From positions 310,001 to 374,000 of the forward strand of contig WHUZ01000018.1 of NCBI GenBank assembly GCA_015179045.1: DNA of 64,000 nucleotides. Reading direction: 5' to 3'. Made by a program: the position numbers and the translations under genes. The notes beneath the pieces were generated by a model. It saw nothing but the letters and a program-made list of their open reading frames with translations, searched no databases and was not told the DNA's origin. Below, piece by piece: positions 21,400 to 31,889 of this stretch; the first letter of the stretch is position 1; each line of letters opens with the position of its first letter. This stretch comes from Kalaharituber pfeilii. Lineage: Eukaryota; Ascomycota; Pezizomycetes; Pezizales; Pezizaceae.

Positions 21400-23160
21400 C
21401 AATATGAAGCATATTCCGATACAACATGAGAGAGAATAACATGCACGTATGAGGGCTTGAATATCGGTACTTCCATGGTAGGAAAAGCAGCCAATGTGGT
21501 CCCTGTCCCTCATAATATCATCAATATAAATATATTCTGCCATCCCGCTTAGATGTAGGATTTCCGCAACGGCAGCGTGGGCCTCGAGCAGAAAGCGACT
21601 TGGTTGGGGATTTGGGGGATCATAAGCAGGCATGTGACAACCTATTTTCAGGGAGTGCTGAGATTCAAACGGAACGAAATAGTCGATAGAGCTTGATCTT
21701 GTAAACATTATCGTCGCCCTAGCAATATTAGCGCATTAAACTTGACAAATAAATTTGCGGTCTATTCATACGGTTGGGCAGAGTGCCAATTTAAATGAGC
21801 CAAAGCACGTATGCAAAGTAGCGCACTTTGTCATTGCGTTATATGGTTCGTTGATGTCCCCAGTGGAAAAGTTTAACCGCTGCCTAAGGCTAGGAAAACA
21901 TCGAAAGATTTTCATCCCATCTTGTAGCGGCCACTTGTGTCTATGAAATGTTCAATGTCGACTAGGTTCATAGAACTGATGGCTATGCAAGATAGGCAAG
22001 CAGGAGGATAGCAGTTGTAGATTATCCCGAGAGGAGAAGATGGCAGCACACTGAGGGCTGTCTATATGGTTAGGACAATACCAACAATGAGGTCGAGATA
22101 ACGAAGCCTCCCGCGGGTAAGGAGCACGGACCGGACCCGCTAGTAGAAATGTTGAGGTGGGTAGAGAGATGACGGGCGAGTGCGTGTAGATTTTTGGATT
22201 TGATTTTGACTTGGTCATTTTATTCTTTTCATTATTGTCCCTTTGTACGTAATCTCGTTGTAGCCTATAGGCTGTGTACGAGTAATGATATAATAGTTCA
22301 GGTAGGCGTTCAACAGAGGTGGAGGAGAAGAATGTGAGCGAGCGGCTGAACGGTGGCTCAGGGCACTAATGGATGGAAATGAATAGGTCAGGAGGACAGT
22401 GGCGTTTGAACTTGTGCGTGTGCGTAGCCAACGGAGTGTATATTAGGCAGCTTCCACAAGCATATCAGGAATGCCTCCCTCTCGATAACCTAGAATGGCA
22501 GCATACGGGTAGTGGACGATTAATGAACAAATCGAGAACAAGCAGTGACTTCAACTGACGCTTAACGGCAAGATAGAAATCAGCCTTTCTTTCAGGGAAA
22601 CTTCCGAGGACAAACGGAAGAATGTGAGCTGCTTCCGTAACTTCAGTCTTCTGCTCATCGTGCCTACCATGTTGGAAATCAACACTTTGATTGACGTCGT
22701 AATAGCCTGTGATGGCACATTTGTTTCCATCTCTACGTAGGCAGGTAGCCTTAAGGCAGTCTTGCGTGTTGCGTGTTGCAGATTCTATCTTTGGCCAGAT
22801 TCCTTGTACATCTTCCTCGGCTGCCCATATGGTGATGGTATTGGAACAGGTCTCTTTCCACGCACTTTCACTGCATCATTTGATAAGGAATTGTCACTTC
22901 ACTGCGAAAACAGTTACCACACCGAATGATATCCACAACAGCAAAAGGGTGGACTTACTTGGGTGAAGTAGTGACATTAGCAGGTAGTTGGTGAATTTCC
23001 AGGTTATCGGAGCATCCGATAATCTCATGGGCAATGTATACCCTACCATTCCGTGGAAGGCATTTCATTAAGGCCTTCAGAATAATGATGGTATGGTCAG
23101 TGGCTTGACCAGGCTGGCAGTTGGCCAGCCGTTCCTTGGCTTGGCTGACCAGGTGCACAT
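21400..23160 (-). pseudogene. HNH_2-type nuclease-like gene, copy A, broken by a LINE
   Basis: Reading the - strand: an N-terminal exon (23158 to 22958) contains LKALMKCLPRNGRVYIAHEI and ends at a GTAAGT donor (22958-22953). Next come CLRRDGNKCAITGYYDV (about 22690-22745) and TEAAHILPF (about 22610-22650), the Cys-pair/His half of an HNH domain. After a LINE insertion follow NAMTKCATLHTCFGSFKLAL, a 53-nt intron (21771-21719, GTATGA...TAG) and the C-terminal PSRFLLEAHAAVAEILHLSG block. This order matches fungal HNH_2 proteins (PF13391-like). Further stops and frame changes lie around the insertion. Copy B is at 30800-31540. Confidence 0.75.
22052..22299 (+). mobile_element. Family-1 LINE 3' fragment inside HNH copy A
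   Basis: The + frame gives the LINE C-terminal block DPLVEMLRWVER followed by stop; the 3' UTR ends with stem CTCGT...ACGAG around AGCCTATAGGCT, then TAATGATAT without a long A-run. ATGGCAGCA occurs at its left edge (about 22040) and again near 22496. It is absent from the matching place in copy B. Confidence 0.7.
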
Positions 23161-23868
23161 AACCCGTGGCTTTGAAAAAGCTGAGGATAAAGGTGATTCC
23201 ATAGTATTGAGTCGGCGCAGAGTGTGGGGCGGTTTTGAACGACAGGCAGGGTAGACGAGGCTGAACTTGGAACGAGGACGTCAGGAGCCTCCTGATGTAG
23301 TCTCATCTTCTGATGGACGACCCGTATTCTCGTAGTCTCAGGTGGAGTAAATCTAGCAGCTAGGGGCTTGGCGTGAGAACACACGGTTGGATACAAATTC
23401 CGGCTTAGTAGGCATGGCTCCCTTACTACTAGTAGTGCAGCACGGTATCTTGGCACTTCAGAATCTTCTTGAATAGGCTCCAAGAAGTAGTTTTCAAGTT
23501 GTGGCAAATAGTCATCCCAAGGCTATTTTTTCCCTTATTGTTGGAATTGCGCAGGTACCTAACGGCTGATCATGACGAGGTTTTCTGAAAGGCGGAGCCC
23601 CAATATGCATGTGGCATGGCGAAGCAGGGGCGCGGAAGCCAAGGCAGACACAATTATGCCGTGGCGAAGCTCGCGTAAGGATGCACAAACCAACTGTACT
23701 CCTGGTTCTACCCCAGCTGCCATTATAGTCTGATCGGCATATAAGTCGAGGTGCGGGCCTCAGGCCAGAACGGAAACACACGAATAGGCCTTCATTATAT
23801 CACCAGGTCCATACGAAACTTCATACACGACTTCAATTCCCTTACTTTTATTCTAAGCTCCAAACAAC
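23161..23868. other. Region upstream of HNH copy A, uncertain coding remnant
   Basis: A 136-codon - strand frame (23507-23097) overlaps the start of the HNH exon in another frame, and its last part runs antiparallel to a plausible continuation of that exon. It may hold the original 5' exon, frame-shifted, but no motif confirms it. Confidence 0.25.
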
Positions 23869-24200
23869 ATGCCACGTACCCCGCCAGCGGATTCTGACAC
23901 CCACCGCCGCCAACGTAGAGCAACTATCCACTACCCTGACAAGCTACTACTAGGGGCGCAGCGACCACTACCAGCCCCTGAGCCTGCGTCTTCAAAGGGA
24001 CCGATTGCGCTGAAGCAGCACACGAGTAACGATACCCCCCCCCAAAAAAAAAAAAAAAAAAAGATGATACACCATCATCACCCAGTGGCTCTGAGCCTAT
24101 TGAGAAAAAAAGTGAAGACTCAACACACGTTCTACAGCTACTTGGAATTTTGCTTTACGTGACTAACATACCGACTCGGAAAAGGGTGGGCAGGGGAAGA
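23869..24200 (+). pseudogene. Possible 5' exon of an unknown gene, split by a family-1 tail
   Basis: An ATG opens a hydrophilic frame (MPRTPPADSDTHRRQRR...). It runs into a family-1 tail (24013-24063, CACGAGTAACGATA plus oligo-C and oligo-A). Beyond it, DDTPSSPSGSEPIEKKSED continues with similar composition. No family recognised; the frame could be chance. Confidence 0.3.
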
Positions 24201-24610
24201 AGCTGGCGGAAAGGTGGGGGGGAATGAGAGTTCTACAAGCTATCTACCGTACCACTTGATGCTTAGTTCGAGAGCCCCCGACACTGGGCCAATCTCAGTC
24301 GACACTGGGTCAACCTCAGTCTGGACACCACGATTTGGGCGGGATCACGACGACACTCTGTTGGAACGCCACGGCACTCTTCCGCCTGTCCGCAACATTT
24401 GCTGGAGTGACTCGCATGCTCTTGATGAGGGGTATGTCTACAAGCTTTCTTCAAACTCTTAGAAATGGCATGATGGACATCATTAAGTCCAGAACTCCGA
24501 GCTGCATCCGAAATTCGGGCCGGAAACCTTTAAGTCTGTTTCCTAGTCCATTAGTAATGTTGTAGTTTTTCAAGTTATTGGTAATGATTGAGTGTGACAT
24601 TCGCAGACCT

Positions 24611-24674
24611 GTTTTTTTTTTCTTTTTCTTTTTTTATATATCATTAATCGCGTGCCACCCTGTGGGCTATGGCG
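24611..24674 (-). mobile_element. Family-1 tail, ATCGC/GCGAT subtype, at the 5' end of paralogue 1
   Basis: Oligo-T, then ATATCATTAATCGC, the GCCACCCTGTGGGC core and GGCGAT: the paired-change subtype. AGACCTG and AGACGTG at the edges (24605-24611, 24675-24681) may be a diverged target duplication. It sits directly upstream of the first coding sequence of paralogue 1 and may have displaced its start or promoter. Confidence 0.65.
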
Positions 24675-24681
24675 ATAGACG

Positions 24682-25101
24682 TGGGGGTAGCTCGAACTGA
24701 TCGCCTCCTATATAGTACGGAACTCCACGATATTTTTCGACCACTAGTCTCGTGCCCATCACCATCACTACCACTACCACGACGACCATCGCCATCGCCA
24801 CCACCGGGATCACTAGGATGGGAATATTCACCACCGCTACAACTACTACCACGACGACTATCGCCATCGTCACCACCGGAATCACTAGCTGTGGGATATT
24901 ATTCGCCTCCTGTCTCGTATGAAGCATCGCCACCACCACAGCCACCACCACTACTACCACTACAATACCGTCATTATTTTGGTCCATCAGAGACGTTCCT
25001 TGACAGTCCTGTATTGCCCGTAAGCGTGACAACGGCTCAGACATCAGAGAAAGGAGCCGAATACGAGGATCTTCCGGAAACTTGGCGGTTGGTTGCATCA
25101 G
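24682..25101 (+). CDS. Candidate first exon of paralogue 1 (Ser/Pro-rich N-terminus)
   Basis: The frame is open from the family-1 tail and encodes a Pro/Ser/Arg-rich low-complexity stretch, then TSEKGAEYEDLPETWRLVAS. A donor GTGTGT at 25102 and acceptor TCTAG at 25189 give an 88-nt phase-1 intron that joins in frame to the main exon. Paralogue 2 has the same phase at the same place, and its exon ends with ASERGGEYGHLLADW, aligning with the block here. No ATG is left outside the transposon tail, so the true start is unknown. Confidence 0.55.
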
Positions 25102-25189
25102 GTGTGTTGCCCCTATGAAGGACGGGTCAAGTTGATGCATCAGGAAACTTAATTATGGCGGCATCTGATCCCAAAATGTTCAATTCTAG

Positions 25190-27396
25190 GTAGGATTCGG
25201 CGAAAAGAACGGTACTTCATTACTTTTGACACCACGTGGAGCATGCCCTCCGTTTACGCGCAATGTCCAGACCTTTCCAACATCCTTGTTATTGTTCACA
25301 ATTCAGTTAATAGCTTTGAAGCCGTACCTGTTAGCAAACACATGGCCAATAGATGGGGAAACGTTGGGCTGCATATGCTTGAACTGCTACAAGAAGGATG
25401 CTCCTCCTTTCACCCACAATCCAGCCAAAATCCAACATCCTTGATCAAATCATATTCCATTGACGCAAACGGTGACCTTTTTTGTGTTCTGAGGAAGAAC
25501 AGCATCTTGAATGGCCGCGACTTGACCTTCAATATATATGCTGACACCGAAGAGATTTTGGAAAGTGCTTGCAATTCCATTGCATGGGCAATTGGGGCAT
25601 TGAGGCCGCAGTCGGATAAGACGCAACTATCACAGGTAAATCATGTGAGGATGCGGATATTGGTAGACCACCCGATTGGTTCGCCTCAGAAATTATCAGC
25701 GATTTCTATAGCAGCGTCCCCTGAAGAATGGTACAAGCGCACCTATCGTAACTGGATCTGTCCGGGGAATTCTCCATTGCTATCTTTCGACGAAGGGGAG
25801 GATTTTGAGTTGAGGGGATACAGGGACTTGTCTCTGCAGGACAAACAAGATAGTCCGTGCACTTGTTGGAAAAAGTTATTCGGGGCGATTGTGGTTATGG
25901 AGAGTAAGCCAGATGTTTTCAAGGAGTGTCGATATCCGTTTGGGAGCTCAAACATAAGTGACAGCTTACCCGGGCTGTTGGTTGACTACGAGGTGTTGCT
26001 ACACCTGTCTGCTGTCACGCATGAGGTTTTATGTGCAGATGGTATAGTCCTCATTGGCTTTGAGACGGCCTTAATCCCACTAACACCATTGGAAAATCAA
26101 CCATCTGACGTGATCCGCTGGCACTTCATTACCACGCCTGGAGAACAAGTCACTTACGATCTATTGGATGTCCCCAATCAACTGATGGTTCAGGATAGCA
26201 GCATGTTCCACAATACTAAAGCGCTGGTGGGATGGACAACCCATGCAAGGATGCTCGTCGGGTCATCCCTGATTGATGTGCATATTAGTGGTGCAAGGCG
26301 GGCACAACAACCGAAGTTGCATGTTAAATCCATGAAATCGATACGACCACAGGTGGCATGCAATGTAAGCATCATGCCGGTGATTTCCTTTACCTTAAAT
26401 CCGAGGCGAGAAAGAGTGCATACCTCGCTACCATGCGAAGTTGCCTTCAATGCAGCATCAAATCTGTGCGGTATCCTCAACCAAGCTTCAAAAATGCACT
26501 TCATTCTGTGTGATACTGAGAGTGGTCATGCATGGTTGGTCCCTGCCCTGAACTACCTAATATTTGCAGTTTCGTGTTATCTGAAAGAGAACAATTTTGA
26601 ATCGCCATATCCCTGCTATACCCCCACAAGCGCACTCGATGATCCAGTAAAACTTCAACAAGAGATTCAGCAAATCTTAGGTGAGTACAAGTCATTTAAG
26701 AAAGGGAGTTTGGAGATGCTTGTCGAAGACATCGTTCAAGAGATATGGCAGCGCACTGCATCTGCAAAGAAACAGCTTGCAGAGTGGGTAAATTCAAGGT
26801 CACTTGAACGGAACGATACCTGTCTCTATGGAATGGAGTTATACAATGTGATATTTGATGGTGAGCTCCAGTTGAAAGAGGTGGACCTTAAGAGCTATCC
26901 TTCAATTGTGGCTTGGCGAGCACTTACTCGGGAATGCTTTGTCTTCTTTGCGCAGGATGTTGGGGACTTGATCCAGGCAGTCGATGGCAGAAATTGTCCA
27001 TCCTGCCAGACTTTATCAACCATAGCCAAAGGTGTGTTACACTGTAGGGTTCCTGATCTGAACAATCTCAGAAGCCGACGTTCCTCCACATCCTGGACTA
27101 CAGAGATATGTCAATACACCCTGGCTGAGGACGTGAAGTGGCATATTACTGGAGACCCGTTCAGGCCCTGTGATTTACCCATCTGTTATGGCGCAACCAA
27201 AGTTCAAAGGCTTATTGTTGGTAAGGAAACCAATAATTGTCTTGATAATAACCAACAAGTACGGTCTCCAATTCCGTATCTTGGTGGAGTCCGTTTTGGG
27301 TGTCCCTTGCAAGTGGAACAAGGAACTAGCTCTGTGAACCTAAATGGACAGCAAACGGTAAGTCCTCCCGCGAAACGTGATAAAGGGTATCTATAG
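25190..27396 (+). CDS. Large uncharacterised ascomycete protein, paralogue 1 (main exon)
   Basis: The frame is open from the acceptor at 25190; the first in-frame ATG is 25243, but upstream residues RYFITFDTTWSMP are conserved in paralogue 2 and belong to the protein. About 735 residues. Conserved blocks: the FDTTW start, TCWKKLFGAIVVMES (about 210), LPGLLVDYEVLLHLSAVTHE (about 245), DGIVLIGFETALIPLTPLEN with DVIRWHFITTPGEQ (about 270-310), KALVGWTTHARMLVG, LNQASKMHFILCD and PYLGGVRFG near the end. This matches a widespread ascomycete family known to me only as hypothetical proteins, with TTWD, FETxLIPL...WHF and VGW signatures. No signal peptide or membrane segment. Cys-x2-Cys at NCPSCQ (about 600) is present in both copies. 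Function unknown. Confidence 0.85.
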
Positions 27397-27420
27397 TTCC
27401 AGAGCTAATAAAAGTGGGCA

Positions 27421-27639
27421 TTGGCACAGCCCATGTTAAGGCGGCAACTGGAAAGGTGGCGATTGGAATGGAGGTTACGACGAGATGGTCCCTCTTTGAT
27501 GGATGCTTCACCTAGGGAAGCCGTATACACCGCATACATAGCCTCGGCACCCGACACTCGAGGTCCGCACGCTCAGATCACCGCGTCCAGTACGAATAGC
27601 CAAATTTCGGCGATACAACGAGAGCCAACTGTGCAGTAG
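27421..27639 (+). CDS. Candidate last exon of paralogue 1
   Basis: The frame contains EWRLRRDGPSLMD and later APDTRGPHAQ before a stop. Paralogue 2 has EWKLVRDGLPLID and PPETGGPDAQ at the same distance, ending at the homologous stop. A donor GTAAGT (27360) lies inside the end of the main frame where paralogue 2 has GTGCGT. The exact acceptor could not be fixed. It may alternatively be a decayed tail in both. Confidence 0.4.
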   Translation: MAQPMLRRQLERWRLEWRLRRDGPSLMDASPREAVYTAYIASAPDTRGPHAQITASSTNSQISAIQREPTVQ

Positions 27640-27674
27640 GAATTTGGGTATTGCTATTACGACATTACCATTGA

Positions 27675-27736
27675 TTTTTTTTTTTTTTTTTTTTTTTATT
27701 TATTTCATTACTCGCGTGCCGCCCTATGGGCTATGG
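27675..27736 (-). mobile_element. Family-1 minimal insertion, 62 bp
   Basis: ATTACCATTGA at 27664-27674 and 27737-27747 brackets oligo-T and the hairpin region only. It is absent from the homologous 3' flank of paralogue 2, so it inserted after the duplication. The 5' arm of the outer stem has been lost. Confidence 0.88.
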
Positions 27737-27857
27737 ATTACCATTGAGGGTAGTATACATCCTTTCTCGTTTTTGACTATTTTAGTTTTGAGCGCAACGT
27801 TATATTGTATCTAGTCAATTTGCTGTTGCTACTTCATACTTTTCAACTTAGCAGGGA

Positions 27858-27946
27858 GCAAGCCTGCCTCCGGGCTTTGAGGGTTTAGACCCAGGGGCCC
27901 TGCCATGGCGAACAGCTGCACGCGGGGTCACGTGAAAGGGAAAAAA
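27858..27946 (+). mobile_element. Family-2 minimal insertion, 89 bp
   Basis: AACTTAGCAGGGA at 27845-27857 and 27947-27959 flanks an insert carrying GGGCTTTGAGGG, CCCTGCCATGGCG, GCGGGGTCACGTGA and a short A-run. It is also absent next to paralogue 2. Confidence 0.88.
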
Positions 27947-28117
27947 AACTTAGCAGGGACAATGCATTTTTGTATGCTTTTCCCGTTCTTCATATCTTGC
28001 TCCATTAGTTCGAGGATGATGGAAATTATGGTTATGAATCAGTTATATTCTATGACATGCTCTCACGTTCATGGTGCTGGGGAAAGAGTTTCTGTACGCG
28101 CCTTCATTATATCGATC

Positions 28118-28166
28118 TTTTTTTTTTTTTTTATCATTACTCGCGTGCCGCCCTAGGGGCTATTAG
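28118..28166 (-). mobile_element. Family-1 tail
   Basis: Oligo-T (28118-28132), ATCATTACTCGC and GCCGCCCTAGGGGC. No clear flanking duplication; the 5' side is cut in the hairpin loop region. Confidence 0.65.
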
Positions 28167-28610
28167 CAATATAAGGAGTGTTTGTTCATCACCATAAACC
28201 TAATCGCCAATAAAATGTAGGAGGTGGTATGTAGCGCTTGCAGGTTTTCCAGGCATCTGATAATGTCGATAGGGGATTTTGTTACTCTACTGTTGCTTGG
28301 AAAGCACCTGATAAAGGACTTCACATTGATAAAGTATGGTCAATGCCGTGGCCCCACCGGTATTATATTTACCCATCCCTAGCTTTGGATGACTTGCAAC
28401 TGCGCCGTAGAAACAACAAGTTCCTCCAGATAATCTGCGACAATTGAGATTCGAAGGAGGCGATGAAGTCAATTCCATATAGCATGGAGTGGGCCTTTAA
28501 CTGTATTGAACGCGACTCTGGAGAGACAAATGTGGAGAAAGAATCTCGGTACGAAGACATTGAACCGGAATATAGTCAAGATGACAGAGAGAACACTTCC
28601 CGTACTGGGT

Positions 28611-28969
28611 TTTTTTTCTTTTTTTTTTTGTTTATATCATTACTCGCATGCCGCCGTGTGGGCTATGACGAGGTTTAGTTACAGAAAGAAAAGAAAAGAG
28701 AAGAGTCAGAGTCTTAAAGGAAAAAGCTTGAGTCTTAGTTACATTCAAAATTCGATACACAGAAATAAAACCAGTATAATGAAATCCGATCTCATTGTTC
28801 GATCCATTCCAGATTATCAAGCACAACATACTTGGCGCCTTTGTCTTGGAGTTGATGTTGTTGCAGAGTCCTTTGATCAACACTATGTAATGATTCATTT
28901 TGATAATCCAGGCCCAATTTTGCTCTTGTTTTTCTCTCCCCCCTCAGGGCCTCTATGACACTTGTTCCT
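28611..28969 (-). mobile_element. Family-1 LINE 3' fragment
   Basis: Oligo-T, ATATCATTACTCGC and hairpin at 28614-28675, with degraded LINE 3' sequence to the right: the - frame ends with LDNLEWIEQ, the family's DxLEWxx terminal block. Another family-1 element has inserted immediately to its right (28982-29203). Confidence 0.65.
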
Positions 28970-28981
28970 GTCCCTTTAACG

Positions 28982-29203
28982 AATGCAGGGGACAGTTTGG
29001 TGGAATTATTGGAATGGGCAGGCCGAGAGTAGAGACGGTGTCTCACACGTTATCCTTACCTTCTGACATTCATTCCTTTGACATTTCAAGTTATTTCATT
29101 TCAAGTTATCTTATCTCAAGTTATCTCACATATGTAACTAAACATCGCCATAGCCCATAGGGTGGCACGCGATTAATGATATATAAAAGGAAAAAAAAAA
29201 AAA
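28982..29203 (+). mobile_element. Family-1 insertion, ATCGC/GCGAT subtype
   Basis: GTCCCTTTAACG (28970-28981) and GTCCCTTCAACG (29204-29215) flank it. The + frame opens with DSLVELLEWAGRE and stop, then a 3' UTR with three TTTCAAGTTAT-like repeats, stem ATCGC/GCGAT, TAATGATAT and A-rich tail. Confidence 0.85.
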
Positions 29204-29215
29204 GTCCCTTCAACG

Positions 29216-29737
29216 CAGATATTACGAACGACACCATAGCAAAGTTGAACTATCTAAAAATTTCGCAATAACGCACAAGTATATAAAATCTAGGCTGTGC
29301 TGGTCGTCACTTTGCCTCCTGCTATCAACCAATAGTGACTCAACAGTTCGGCCTACTGCACGCCGCGATTTGATCTGGGCTACGGTGTTAGTTTTTTACG
29401 GCCTTGCCAGAGTCACAGCAAATGTACCGACTCTAAGCTTAACCATTTTGGGTAACTTTCTTGCTGACTAAAATGTTGTTTCTACCTAATTTATATTAAT
29501 AGCATTTAAGCCGGCTAGGGGTCTTCCATACCAAAATTCACTGGTCGTTTATAGTTTTATAAATTTTCTGCAAAAATTATAAACGCATCATAGATAGATT
29601 ATTTAGTCAATCCTCTTCATATCTATGAGCAGGTTGACATGCTTACGATTTTTTGTTGTGGCAGCAATTAGTGTTAAAGTTTAGGATCGCAATGTGTTGA
29701 TCAAAGGAGTCCGCACCCACATGACCTGTATACTGGT
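29216..29737. other. AT-rich intergenic spacer
   Basis: No frame, RNA gene or repeat recognised. Confidence 0.35.
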
Positions 29738-29750
29738 ACTACATATGTAA

Positions 29751-29807
29751 TTTTTTTTTTTTTTTTTATATCATTACTCGCGTGCCGCCCTAGGGGCTAT
29801 GGCGAGG
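29751..29807 (-). mobile_element. Family-1 minimal insertion, 57 bp
   Basis: ACTACATATGTAA(T) at 29738-29751 and 29808-29821 bracket nothing but oligo-T and the complete terminal hairpin (CTCGC/GCGAG). One of the cleanest hairpin-only insertions in the window. Confidence 0.9.
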
Positions 29808-29889
29808 ACTACATATGTAATGGTAGGTACACTACAGGTTTGTGCTTGCAAAAATTGAAAGTGTACAAAGCTCTGATCAATGGAGGAAA

Positions 29890-30150
29890 TACAACCGAAC
29901 AATAACAAGAGCTACAAACCCCCCTTCTCTCCACCCATTTCATCAGCTCCACCAGAGAGTCCGGTTCGCCCTCCTTGCCCGTCGGGGGTTCCTAATCGCC
30001 TCTGGTTACCCTGTCCACCTTTCCCTCCACACTGCGCATCTAGTCCAAATGCGTGTTATCTCCGCTTCCAGTCCACACCACCGGCAATCAGGCCCATCCG
30101 CCTTACCTTTCCTGAACCTCCAGGCCCTCAGGTGCACAGTGCTAGTCTTT
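29890..30150 (-). mobile_element. Older family-1 LINE coding fragment
   Basis: The - strand encodes ADGPDCRWCGLEAEITRIWT followed by RCAVWRERW, matching the C-terminal finger of intact copies. Stops and lack of an adjacent tail mark it as old. Confidence 0.6.
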
Positions 30151-30574
30151 CAAACAACTATCATAATCCTACCGGCCTTCGGCAAATCACGCGTTGCATG
30201 TACACCACTAGATGTACAGGCGCCGAATCCTTTGTGTTCGCAGTACATACTTGGCCCAAGGCAACCTACAATATTCGGTAGGGTGTTCTTGGCCACTCAT
30301 ATGCATGCTCTGGCCCCTGCACTGCACTTTTCGGATTGAGATCTTACAGGTGACACCCGCTCTGGCGGTCGTGCTGCCGGTTCTCGAAATGTTTCGATAT
30401 CTCTAGTACGTCTAATAAACTTCCCAGCGCTCCATACCACAGAAGTAAACGAGGAAGAATAACAATTGAAGCAAATAGTCTAAACAGAGGCCAAAGCAAC
30501 AGAAACAATCACTGACTGGTTCAACTTACAGGGAACAGTATAGAATATAAAAAGTGCAACTTGAGAGTATAATA

Positions 30575-30723
30575 TTGGTAGAGATGCTTGGGGAGTGGGG
30601 AGACCCCTTTCTTTAATTCTAGTTTTATCTACTCTTCCCAGTTTTCGAGTCTGCATTCATTTATCACCATCTATGTATTTAAGACATCGCCATAGCCCGT
30701 AGGGCGGCCAGCGATTAATGACA

Positions 30724-30750
<27 letters not shown>
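30575..30750 (+). mobile_element. Family-1 insertion, ATCGC/GCGAT subtype
   Basis: AGAGTATAATA at 30564-30574 and 30751-30761. The 176-bp insert ends ATCGC...GCGAT, TAATGACATT and about 27 A. It inserted in the 3' flank of HNH copy B. Confidence 0.87.
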
Positions 30751-30754
<4 letters not shown>

Positions 30755-30799
30755 TATAATAAAACAGAAAAAGAAAAAAAAGGAAAGAGGAAAAAGAAA

Positions 30800-31540
30800 T
30801 GGGCGGATCAATACGAGACATTCCGATACAACGTGAAAAAGCATGCTACCAGATAAGCATGAGGCGCTGAATGTCAGTACTTCCATCATGGGCTAAGCAG
30901 CCAATGCGGTCTCTGTCCCGCATAATGTCATCAATATACTCTGCCATCCCGCTTATATGTAGGATTTCCGCGACTGCGGCATGGGCCTCGAGCAGAAAGC
31001 GGCTTGGTAGGGGAATGGAGGGATCATTGGCAGTAAATGTGACAACCCTATTTTCAGGAAGTTGTCGGATCCAAAGGGAAGGAAATTGTCGATAGGTCTT
31101 GATCCTATAGACGTTATCGTCGTCCTAGAAACGTTAGCAGCTTAGACTTGGCAAATACAGTTGGGATCTATTCATACAGTTGGGCAGAGGGCAAGTTTAA
31201 ACGAGCCAAAGTACGCATGCAAACTAGCACACATTGTGATGGCGTTATATGGTCCGTTCAATTTTGCGGTGGAGAAGTTCAACCGCTGCCTGAGGCTAGG
31301 AAAACATCGATAGATTGCATCCCAAATTGTAGCGGCAATATGGGTCTATAAAACAATCAGTAATAATACTAGGTTTATGGAACTAATGGCTATGCAGGAT
31401 GGCAAGCAGGAGGATAGCAATTGTAGTTTCTACCGAGAGATGACGGCAGTACTCGGGTAATAGACGAGTAATGAACGGGTAATGAGCAAATCAACAAGCA
31501 GTAACTTTAGTTGACGATTAACGTCAAGATAGAAACCCAC
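30800..31540 (-). pseudogene. HNH_2-type nuclease-like gene, copy B, truncated by an LTR element
   Basis: On the - strand: NAITMCASLHAYFGSFKLAL (about 31190-31260), a 53-nt intron (31177-31125, GTATGA...CTAAC...TAG), DDNVYRIKTYRQF, PSRFLLEAHAAVAEILHISG, EYIDDIMRDRDRIGC and a stop. Intron position, length and frame match copy A. In the LEAHAAVAEILH core the copies differ mostly at silent third positions, so both evolved under protein-level constraint before dying. The gene ends at 31540, where the 5' LTR begins; the HNH Cys/His half is missing. Confidence 0.75.
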
Positions 31541-31784
31541 TGTGGGGACGCTGACATAATGAGGATGTGCGCATAAGAGAGGGAAGCTTGGCATGCGGTG
31601 GCACGTGATGGGATGTATGGGTTATATATTTGTATGGTTACGGAGCGTTAGCTAGTAATCATCAATCAATCAAGCAATCTTCTCTCGCACCTGCTCGCAC
31701 TATCAGTTGTACGTTCGTTCCGCCAGCTCTCACTCTCCCGGTCTCTCACAGGCGGTAGTGATCTATACTATCTGTCCTCTTACA
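31541..31784 (+). repeat. 5' LTR
   Basis: TGTGGGGACG...CTTACA. It contains a TATATATTTG word near 31625 that could serve as the promoter, and a CAATCAATCAAG stretch. It abuts HNH pseudogene copy B. Confidence 0.92.
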
Positions 31785-31785
31785 T

Positions 31786-31802
31786 TGGTCCCTTCGACCG
31801 GA
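31786..31802 (+). promoter_or_regulatory. Candidate primer binding site
   Basis: Two bases after the LTR, TGGTCCCTTCGACCGG begins with TGG, complementary to a tRNA 3' CCA end. The matching tRNA was not identified. Confidence 0.4.
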
Positions 31803-31889
31803 GAGCTGTGGCTGTAGAACGACTGCAACTTGATACCGCAATCGCAATCGCATCATGACTTTGATTTAGACCTTAGGTCGCAATCCGCG

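Noticed and set aside
29842..30339. 165-codon + frame with Ser/Pro/His-rich composition
   Set aside because: It is the antisense of an old LINE finger region; the same shadow appears opposite the intact LINE copies at 15205-15522 and 49165-49395.
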